In this document: positions 1-5,827 of the stretch, piece by piece
How the letters are laid out: each line of letters opens with the position of its first letter
Numbering within the stretch: the first letter of the stretch is position 1
Assembly (NCBI GenBank): GCA_946184215.1
Contig: CAMHER010000034.1
Location: forward strand, 1 to 14,105
DNA length: 14,105 nt
Direction of reading: 5' to 3'
From: an uncultured Clostridia bacterium
GTDB lineage: Bacteria > Bacillota > Clostridia > Oscillospirales > Oscillospiraceae
Made by a program: the position numbers and the translations under genes
The notes under the pieces: generated by a model
The model's database searches: none
The model's input: only the letters and a program-made list of their open reading frames with translations
Told to the model about the DNA's origin: nothing

Positions 1-815
<815 letters not shown>

Positions 816-836
816 TGGGAAAAGATATAATAAACG

Positions 837-876
837 AAAAACAGGACGTCGGGCAGCACTCCGTAAGGAAGGTGCT
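837..876 (+). repeat. Copy 1 of a short 3'-end element: AAAAACAGGACGTC plus GTAA-loop hairpin
   Basis: AAAAACAGGACGTC (837-850) starts 21 bases after the asnS stop. It is followed by a hairpin: AGCAC (855-859) pairs with GTGCT (872-876), TCC (860-862) pairs with GGA (867-869), the loop is GTAA (863-866), and AG is bulged at 870-871. The same 14-base head and the same CGTAAGGAAG loop-side sequence occur on the minus strand directly after the stop of the gene at 1998-3110. It lies ahead of the real terminator and has no T-tract, so it is probably a small repeat or an RNA-level 3' element. Its function is unknown. Confidence 0.55.
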
Positions 877-910
877 TTGAGGCAGGTTTTGCCGGCTAAA
901 AAGGATATGA

Positions 911-943
911 AAGCAGGCGTGACCGCAACGGTCACGCCTGCTT
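911..943 (+). terminator. Rho-independent terminator of asnS
   Basis: A perfect 15-bp stem: AAGCAGGCGTGACCG (911-925) pairs with 929-943 across a CAA loop. The 3' arm runs into CTTTGCATCTCT, a modest T-rich tail. The stem is strong and well placed, 96 bases after the asnS stop. The tail is weak for a textbook terminator, but this is the obvious transcript end. Confidence 0.8.
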
Positions 944-956
944 TGCATCTCTATTC

Positions 957-978
957 CGGATTTTGGGGGCAAAATCCG
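957..978. repeat. Small hairpin next to the DUF559 cassette
   Basis: CGGATTTT (957-964) pairs with AAAATCCG (971-978) across a GGGGGC loop. GCAT (945-948) and ATGC (979-982) could extend the pairing around a bulge. It lies between the asnS terminator and the left hairpin arm. It may be part of the cassette or an older repeat remnant; the window holds no second copy. Confidence 0.4.
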
Positions 979-1014
979 ATGCTCGTTAGAACCGCAGACA
1001 GAGTTGTGCTCGCC

Positions 1015-1068
1015 AAAGGCTTCCCCTTGAGGGGAAGCTGTCAGCCGTAAGGCTGACTGATGAGGTGG
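1015..1068 (+). repeat. Left inverted-repeat arm of the DUF559 cassette
   Basis: Two hairpins lie in series. Hairpin 1 is GCTTCCCC-TTGA-GGGGAAGC (1019-1038). Hairpin 2 is GTCAGCC-GTAA-GGCTGAC (1040-1057). The arm ends in TGATGAGGTGG (1058-1068). The reverse complement of 1444-1500 has the same order: a TTCCCCTTGAGGGGAA hairpin, a second hairpin, then ATGAGGTGG. The arm ends just beyond the DUF559 stop codon. Confidence 0.85.
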
Positions 1069-1078
1069 CTTTCCGCGT

Positions 1079-1459
1079 TTACTCAATACCCGCCAGGCCG
1101 AGCCGCCTCAAAAGGTCAGCACACACCCCATCGAAATTCCTGTTGACGTCGTTGTTGGAATAACGCACGATGGTGATTCCACGCTGATTCAGAGCATTGT
1201 CTCTTTCCTGATCGGCAGCGGCGCCCTCGTCCTCATAGTGCTGTGAGCCGTCCAACTCGATCCCGAGTTTAGCCGAGGCACAGTAGAAGTCAACAATGTA
1301 ATGGCCGATGACCTTTTGCCTGTTGACCGTAACAGGAAGCTGTTTTAGAAAGTCGTACCAGAGGTGTCGCTCCTCCTTCGTCATCTCGCGGCGAAGCTTT
1401 TGTGCGTTTCTTTTTAACTTGGGGTTGTTTGATTCAAGGATTTCCACCTCATCCGTCAC
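1079..1459 (-). CDS. DUF559 (Vsr / restriction-endonuclease-like fold) protein
   Basis: A 126-residue protein of the DUF559 family, related in fold to the Vsr very-short-patch-repair nuclease and the PD-(D/E)XK nucleases. Characteristic stretches are MTKEERHLWYDFLKQLPVTV (26-45), KVIGHYIVDFYC (49-60) and IELDGSQHYE (67-76). Asp57, Glu69, Asp70 and His74 are the likely metal-site or conserved residues. The family's biological role is not settled. The reading frame opens with GTG at 1459, inside the second hairpin of the right repeat arm, so the residues MTDEVE are encoded by the repeat. No clear SD precedes it, and the start is uncertain; the conserved domain begins about 15 residues in. The gene stops with TAA at 1081-1079, 11 bases from the left arm. 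The frame is intact, which suggests it is or was recently functional. Confidence 0.85.
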   Translation of the reverse strand: MTDEVEILESNNPKLKRNAQKLRREMTKEERHLWYDFLKQLPVTVNRQKVIGHYIVDFYCASAKLGIELDGSQHYEDEGAAADQERDNALNQRGITIVRYSNNDVNRNFDGVCADLLRRLGLAGIE

Positions 1460-1500
1460 GGCTGGCGCCGTGCCACCTTCCCCTCAAGGGGAAGGCTTTT
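1444..1500 (-). repeat. Right inverted-repeat arm of the DUF559 cassette
   Basis: CCACCTCAT (1444-1452) is the complement of the left arm's inner end. It is followed by hairpin CACGGC-TGGC-GCCGTG (1457-1472) and hairpin CCTTCCCC-TCAA-GGGGAAGG (1476-1495), then CTTTT. Hairpin 1 matches the left arm almost base for base. Hairpin 2 has a different sequence but the same position and a similar stem length (6 bp against 7 bp), as if structure rather than sequence is kept. Confidence 0.85.
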
Positions 1501-1542
1501 TCTGCCCTCAAGATATTATCCGCAAACTGGTATTAGTTGACG

Positions 1543-1863
1543 CTAGAATCCACCATTATACTTCTGTTGAACTTTTGCCAGAATAGCAAAAGAAACGATG
1601 AGACCCGCAAACAAAACGATCAAACTGGCCGCTACAATTGCGCCTTCTTCACCGAATAACGCAATAATTCCGCTGATAATAAGGGTTGCGCATATTGTAA
1701 ACATTCCCTTTGCTAAAGCCCTGCCATATTCTTGCCGTTCGGATTCCTTAACATGTGTTTGGTGGTAATCATGTATCAGCTTAGTATTTCCCTTATATAT
1801 CGCAATGCCAAACATAAGGAACAAAACTGCTATTGCAAACATGAATATTGAATAGGCAATCAT
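1543..1863 (-). CDS. Small integral membrane protein, DUF3784-like
   Basis: A protein of 106 residues from ATG at 1863. A TTG start at 1878 is possible in frame, but GGGAAG lies 7 bases before the ATG, which favours 1863. The sequence opens MIAYSIFMFAIAVLFLMFGI, a first membrane segment. A hydrophilic stretch rich in His, Lys and Glu follows (NTKLIHDYHQTHVKESERQE), then two more membrane segments around ICATLIISGIIALFG and IVAASLIVLFAGLIVSFAIL. This layout fits the DUF3784 family of small three-helix membrane proteins, whose function is unknown. Base composition is clearly AT-richer than in the neighbouring genes, which suggests recent acquisition. It has its own promoter (1899-1927) and is not part of the operon starting at 4127. 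Confidence 0.7.
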   Translation of the reverse strand: MIAYSIFMFAIAVLFLMFGIAIYKGNTKLIHDYHQTHVKESERQEYGRALAKGMFTICATLIISGIIALFGEEGAIVAASLIVLFAGLIVSFAILAKVQQKYNGGF

Positions 1864-1898
1864 CTTTTCACTTCCCAAAAAACCGATTTGTTTTAATC

Positions 1899-1927
1899 AT
1901 TGTACTTTTGCAGACTGGCGTGGTCAA
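1899..1927 (-). promoter_or_regulatory. Sigma-A type promoter of the DUF3784-like gene
   Basis: On the minus strand, TTGACC (1927-1922) is followed by a 17-base spacer and TACAAT (1904-1899). Both boxes are close to consensus and the spacing is ideal. The predicted transcript starts near 1892, about 30 bases before the ATG at 1863. Confidence 0.75.
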
Positions 1928-1952
1928 TTATCTCGTGTTCAAACGGAAGGGG

Positions 1953-1997
1953 GGCGCTTCCTTACGAAGCGCCTCTCTCGGGAGACGTCCTGTTTTT
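1953..1997 (-). repeat. Copy 2 of the 3'-end element, with an 8-bp hairpin
   Basis: On the minus strand AAAAACAGGACGTC (1997-1984) begins directly after the TAA stop of the gene at 1998-3110. After a variable 10-base stretch comes hairpin GGCGCTTC-GTAAG-GAAGCGCC (1973-1953). The head and the CGTAAGGAAG segment match copy 1 at 837-876, while the rest of the stem differs. It may serve as the operon's transcript end, but a T-tract is missing (CCCCTTCCGTTT follows), so a plain intrinsic terminator is doubtful. Confidence 0.55.
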
Positions 1998-3110
1998 TTA
2001 TTCCCTGAGCGTGCGGTCATGGAGGAAAAGCTGCGCGGCATACAGCGCGCCGTCCGCCTCCTGCACAAAGAGATAGGCTCCCAGTTCCGCCTGTGTGGGG
2101 CCGGAGCGCGCGGCAAGCTCCACCGTAAAGCGGACGTCGCAGAGATACTGCCCCTCACCCAGCTTCATGCAGCCGTTGAAAGCAAGAGAGGAGAACTGCT
2201 GGGAGCGGTTCGAGGACCAGGCCAGACCGCTGCGTGCGCTCGAGATCCGGCTCTCCAGGTCGCTGCCGGGGAGCAGAAGGGGCAGGATCTGCCGGTAAGT
2301 GCCGCCGACATTGCCCGAGTATGAGCCGAGGAAGTTTACGTACGCGGCGCAGAAATCGGCGGAAAAGCGCTCCAGCGCCTGGCGCTCGGCGGCGGTGCAG
2401 CTGTTCCAGAGCCGTGCTTCGGCAAGCGCTTCAAAGTCGGTGTCGGCATTGAAGCGCTCCCCCTCGGGGGAGCGCGCGGTCAGCACGGCGTCGGGAGGGC
2501 AGCGCTCCGCCCGAAAGCGGACGAACACCGGGCGGGCATAGCCCGCCTCTTCAAGAAAAACAAGCGCGTCACAGCCGCTCTCACGCCCGTCCTCATAGCG
2601 CGCGTCCAGCGTCTTTTCACCGCAGAGGACGGAAAAGCCCTCCGGCACGGTCAGCGAAAGAGAGACCGGGCCGCCGAGGAAGGAAAAATCAAAGTCTTCG
2701 TCCGCGATCCGCCAGACGTGCCGGCCCATTTTCCGCTCCTCGCCCGGCCGGGCCGTGATCGCGCCGAGACGCTGTTCCCCGGCGCGGATCTCATAGACGG
2801 CTTTTTCGTCCGTCTCTTCACACAAAACAACAGAAAGCTCTTCTCCCAGCAGGGGCGTGAGCTTCTGGGCAAACAGCTCCTCCGGCGGGAACAGCTCCGC
2901 GTCGAAGGCGGCAAGCCAATCCTCCGCCAGCACACGCAGACGCGGCCCGTCAAGGGAATCGAGCCAGGCGCGGGCTGCGGCGTCGGGGCCGTTTTGAGCC
3001 TCCGCACGCAGCGAGGCATACAGCACGCCGAGCATGGCCGACAGCGCCAGCAGGAAGAAAAGGGCATAGAGCAGCATCACGCGGCCGAAGCCGCCTTTTT
3101 TTCTCTCCAT
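1998..3110 (-). CDS. Membrane-anchored extracellular protein of unknown function (370 aa)
   Basis: I do not recognise this protein. It has a short basic N-terminus (MERKKGGFGR) and one membrane segment (about residues 11-32, VMLLYALFFLLALSAMLGVL); the rest is predicted outside the cell. Residues about 40-90 (AARAWLDSL...LAEDWLAAFDAELF) and the C-terminal 130 residues, ending AYLFVQEADGALYAAQLFLHD, resemble NTF2-like alpha+beta domains, but this is only an impression. The middle (about 110-220) is beta-rich. AGGAGG sits 8 bases before the ATG, inside the end of the upstream gene; the two genes are only 3 bases apart and are surely co-transcribed. The partner is a phosphodiester glycosidase, so a role in cell-surface glycan handling is a guess from context. 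Confidence 0.8.
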   Translation of the reverse strand: MERKKGGFGRVMLLYALFFLLALSAMLGVLYASLRAEAQNGPDAAARAWLDSLDGPRLRVLAEDWLAAFDAELFPPEELFAQKLTPLLGEELSVVLCEETDEKAVYEIRAGEQRLGAITARPGEERKMGRHVWRIADEDFDFSFLGGPVSLSLTVPEGFSVLCGEKTLDARYEDGRESGCDALVFLEEAGYARPVFVRFRAERCPPDAVLTARSPEGERFNADTDFEALAEARLWNSCTAAERQALERFSADFCAAYVNFLGSYSGNVGGTYRQILPLLLPGSDLESRISSARSGLAWSSNRSQQFSSLAFNGCMKLGEGQYLCDVRFTVELAARSGPTQAELGAYLFVQEADGALYAAQLFLHDRTLRE

Positions 3111-3113
3111 CCC

Positions 3114-4127
3114 TCAGCCCTCCTTTGCCAGCACCAGAAAGGCGTCCGGCACGGGCCGCGGCATATACAGCAGCGGCAGTGTGTTGCGGTAAGAGCCGTC
3201 ATACCACAGCACGGACGAGGTCCCGCCGTCGAGATTGCAGGCGGTCTCGGCGCCGCAGCGCTGCAGGATCTCGGCCATGTCGCGGATCGTGGCGCCCATG
3301 CTCAGAGCATGGCGCCCGTCGATCACCAGCAGCAGGATCGCGCCGTCGGGGCGCTGGCCGATGGCCGAACGGGGATTTACGTCGCTGGGCAGGGAGGCCT
3401 CCTGCGTGATCTCGCCGTTTTCAAGCAGCGCCGGGCCGAAGCAGACGCCGTAGCGGATGCGCTTCTCTGCGATCTCCGCGGCGCCGGGCTGCCCGATCAC
3501 CAGGCGGTGGTCTTCGTCAAGGCCCACAAAGGTATGCCCCCAGCCAAAGCCGCCGAAATAGCTTTTGCCCTCGTAGACCAGCAGGCTGTCCGGCGTGGCG
3601 CCGTTGCCTGTGCCGCCCTCGTCGAGGAAGCCGCCGGCGTTGATCCCGGCCACCGCGCCGAAGCGCCGGCACAGCTCCTCCACGGAAAAGCCGCGGCCGC
3701 CGAGACTGGAGGGCACGCAGCCCACGATCACGCGCGCCGGATCCTCCACCGTCAGAAGGACCCCGGCATAGCCGCGGCCGTAGACCGGCGTGAGCAGCAC
3801 GCCGTTGTCTGCCTCGGCGGAAATGCCCTCAAGCTCGGCGCTGTCCGCGGCGCTCGAAAAATCCGCGTCGCTCGAACCGCCCTTGGGGTCTTCCCCGGCT
3901 GCGTCGGAAGAAAAGGACGTGCCGGAAGAAAAAACGGCGAGCGGAAACCGGGCAAAAAGCCGCGCCTTTGCCCGCTCCGAGGGGCCGTGGACGATCAGCA
4001 GCGCAGTGCAGAGCAGCCCAAGCGCCAGCAGAAGGACCGTTTCGGCCAGCAGCAGAAGCGCCTTGACGGCGCCCGCCGGTTCGGCGCCGGACGGTTTTTT
4101 TTCGGTTTTGGAAAAGTTGTTCTGCAT
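3114..4127 (-). CDS. Membrane-anchored phosphodiester glycosidase family protein (NAGPA / DUF2233)
   Basis: Belongs to the family named after N-acetylglucosamine-1-phosphodiester alpha-N-acetylglucosaminidase, which cleaves sugar-phosphodiester bonds. Bacterial members act at the cell surface or on exopolysaccharide or wall polymers. Seen here: a cytoplasmic tail, a membrane segment (about residues 21-46, VKALLLLAETVLLLALGLL), a Ser/Asp-rich linker (about 65-110), then the catalytic domain with NAGGF (163-167), NPRSAIG, DGRHALSMG and NLDGGTSSVLWYDG (from 298). The start is taken at 4127 because AAAGGA lies 6 bases upstream of that ATG; an in-frame ATG at 4166 lies inside the promoter palindrome and is not used. 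The 337-residue length fits the family with an added anchor. It is first in a two-gene operon, divergent from the LRR gene at 4205. The natural substrate is unknown. Confidence 0.85.
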   Translation of the reverse strand: MQNNFSKTEKKPSGAEPAGAVKALLLLAETVLLLALGLLCTALLIVHGPSERAKARLFARFPLAVFSSGTSFSSDAAGEDPKGGSSDADFSSAADSAELEGISAEADNGVLLTPVYGRGYAGVLLTVEDPARVIVGCVPSSLGGRGFSVEELCRRFGAVAGINAGGFLDEGGTGNGATPDSLLVYEGKSYFGGFGWGHTFVGLDEDHRLVIGQPGAAEIAEKRIRYGVCFGPALLENGEITQEASLPSDVNPRSAIGQRPDGAILLLVIDGRHALSMGATIRDMAEILQRCGAETACNLDGGTSSVLWYDGSYRNTLPLLYMPRPVPDAFLVLAKEG

Positions 4128-4141
4128 AAAGCGTCCTTTTG

Positions 4142-4165
4142 TGATAGAATAAAAATATTCTATCA
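4142..4165. promoter_or_regulatory. Perfect palindrome in the divergent intergenic region
   Basis: TGATAGAATA (4142-4151) and TATTCTATCA (4156-4165) are exact reverse complements around AAAA. Each arm contains the extended -10 pattern TG-A-TAGAAT, one reading toward each divergent gene. It may be a shared promoter core, a regulator site, or both. Confidence 0.65.
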
Positions 4166-4185
4166 AAAGAAGGGCTTCTTGTAAA
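4157..4185 (-). promoter_or_regulatory. Promoter of the phosphodiester glycosidase operon
   Basis: On the minus strand, TTTACA (4185-4180), a 17-base spacer and TAGAAT (4162-4157) preceded by TGA, an extended -10. The predicted start near 4150 leaves a leader of about 23 bases with the SD AAAGGA. On the plus strand the same palindrome gives TGATAGAAT (4142-4150), but no good -35 lies 17 bases before it, so the plus promoter is weaker or depends on an activator. Confidence 0.7.
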
Positions 4186-4204
4186 GGAAGCGAGGGCGGG
4201 AATC

Positions 4205-5827
4205 ATGGAAGGAACAAAGGAAAAGAGGACAAGAAGAACACGCCTGCTGCTTGCTCTTGCGCTGGTGCTGGCCCTTGCCTCCGCGGCGGCCTGGCTGCTG
4301 CTGACCGTGCGGATCGGGCCGCGGCGCTATCGCCGCGCGGAGCTGATCGACGTGCGCACGGCAGAATTGAAATGCGAGGAATACGACGCGGCGGCCGCTT
4401 CTCTGCCCTCGTCCGTGATCCGCTGGAGCGTCCCCATCGGAGGGGCGCGCTACGACAGCTTTTCCGAGGAGATCACGCTCAGCTCTCTGCCGGCGGACGA
4501 GGTCGGACGGCTGGGCTACTTCCCGAAGCTGAAAACAATAGATGCGAGCCTTTGCGGCGACTGGGCCTCCCTTGCCGCCGCGGCGCGGGACTATCCGGCG
4601 CTGCACATCTCCTGGCGCGTGCCCACGGCGGACGGCGAGGTGGACGGCAACACCGAAAGCCTGACGGTCAGGAGCCTTTCCTCTGACGAGCTGCGGGAGC
4701 TGATCGGCCTGCTGCCGCGGCTGGAGCGCGTGGACCTCACGGGCTCGACGCTGGAAGAAGAGGAGATCGACCGTCTGGTCGAGGACTTCCCCTCCCTCCG
4801 CTTCCGCTATCCGGTGGACGTGTGGGGCACGGCGGTGATGAGCGACACAAGCCATCTGACGCTGCCCGTCGGCGCCGCGGGCGATCCGGCGGCGCTGGGC
4901 CGCGCCCTCGGCCGCCTCGGCGCGCTGGAACGGCTCGACCTGCGCGGCGCGGATCTTTCCCCGCGGGAGCTTGCCGCGCTGCTGCCTCTCTGCCCGGCGG
5001 ACACGCGCTATGATATCCTGCTGCTGGGGCGGCGCTTTGCCTCCGACAGTGAGGAGATCGACCTCAGCGGCACGCCCGTTTCCGACACCGCCGAGATCGA
5101 GGCGGCGGCCGGGCTGATGCCGCGGCTGAAAAAGGTCGTGATGTGCGACTGCGGCCTGTCCGACGAGGAGATGGACGCGCTGGATCGGCGGCACGCGTCC
5201 GTCCGCTTTGTCTGGGCGGTACATTTCAGCGTCTATACCCTGCGCACGGACGCGACGGTGTTCTGTGCCTCCGACCTGCCCAACCGCGGCTATATTGCCC
5301 CGCAGGCCTCCAGCGAGGAGCTCTCTGCGCTGCGCTATTGCCGCGACCTCGTCGCGCTGGACCTGGGGCATATGATGTTCCGGGATCTGGGCTTCCTTGA
5401 GGGGATGACCCATCTGAAATATCTGATCCTGGTGGAGGAGCGCTTCCATGACATCTCCGTGCTCGGCAAGATGCAGGAGCTGGAATACCTGGAGATCTTC
5501 AACAACACCATCGACGATATCTCCCCGCTGCTGAACTGCAAGGCGCTTCGGCATCTGAACGTGGGCTACACCCGGGGCTACGATCCCGCTCCGCTGGGAG
5601 AGATGACCTGGCTCGAGCGGCTGTGGTACCCCGGCAACCGGATCGAGAAGAGCGAGCGGGAGGCGATCGTCGCGTCACTGAGCGATACAAAGTGCTATTT
5701 CCCGACCTGGGACGAGGACGGCTCCACCGGCGGCGGCTGGCGCACGGACGAGGCCTATTATGAAATGAGAAACGCCTTCGGAATGTTCTATCAGCCCGGA
5801 GGGACCGGAACAGGAAAAACGACATGA
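4205..5827 (+). CDS. Membrane-anchored leucine-rich repeat protein A (540 aa)
   Basis: A basic cytoplasmic N-terminus (MEGTKEKRTRRTR), one membrane segment (about 14-35), then an extracellular region of irregular leucine-rich repeats. The clearest units are at the C-terminal side: DLVALDLGHMMFRDLGFLEG, HLKYLILVEERFHDIS, ELEYLEIFNNTIDDISPL. Short repeat-like units such as RLERVDLTGSTL and ALERLDLRGADLS precede them. The C-terminus carries GGGWRTDEAYYEMR and YQPGGTG, kept in the paralogue at 10358. LRR proteins usually bind other proteins or glycans; no catalytic motif is visible. GAGG lies 9 bases before the ATG. The stop overlaps the next start as ATGA, so translation of the tandem beta-lactamase-like protein is probably coupled. 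It heads the plus-strand operon and may be a ligand-binding or scaffolding partner of the enzymes after it (inference). Confidence 0.85.
   Translation: MEGTKEKRTRRTRLLLALALVLALASAAAWLLLTVRIGPRRYRRAELIDVRTAELKCEEYDAAAASLPSSVIRWSVPIGGARYDSFSEEITLSSLPADEVGRLGYFPKLKTIDASLCGDWASLAAAARDYPALHISWRVPTADGEVDGNTESLTVRSLSSDELRELIGLLPRLERVDLTGSTLEEEEIDRLVEDFPSLRFRYPVDVWGTAVMSDTSHLTLPVGAAGDPAALGRALGRLGALERLDLRGADLSPRELAALLPLCPADTRYDILLLGRRFASDSEEIDLSGTPVSDTAEIEAAAGLMPRLKKVVMCDCGLSDEEMDALDRRHASVRFVWAVHFSVYTLRTDATVFCASDLPNRGYIAPQASSEELSALRYCRDLVALDLGHMMFRDLGFLEGMTHLKYLILVEERFHDISVLGKMQELEYLEIFNNTIDDISPLLNCKALRHLNVGYTRGYDPAPLGEMTWLERLWYPGNRIEKSEREAIVASLSDTKCYFPTWDEDGSTGGGWRTDEAYYEMRNAFGMFYQPGGTGTGKTT

Larger units (their letters stand above)
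1015..1500. mobile_element. Hairpin-bounded DUF559 cassette, a candidate mobile or repeat-propagated unit
   Basis: A single DUF559 gene is enclosed almost exactly by two inverted arms (1015-1068 and 1444-1500), each carrying two hairpins and an inner ATGAGGTGG end. The unit is about 490 bases and sits in the asnS 3' intergenic region beside an AT-richer gene. No transposase, target-site duplication or known IS ends are visible. The layout recalls REP elements with their dedicated protein (RAYT), but here the protein belongs to an endonuclease-fold family. That it moves is inference; the symmetry is visible directly. Confidence 0.55.

Noticed and set aside
826..831. TATAAT directly after asnS as a promoter -10
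   Set aside because: No -35-like hexamer lies 16-18 bases upstream, and only a hairpin element and the terminator follow.
2718..4184. 488-residue plus-strand frame opposite the phosphodiester glycosidase operon
   Set aside because: It is antisense to two well-supported genes that have SDs and family motifs, and it shows no domain of its own.
4163..5554. 463-residue minus-strand frame opposite LRR protein A
   Set aside because: It is an Arg/Gln/His-rich shadow of the LRR gene and runs through the divergent promoter.
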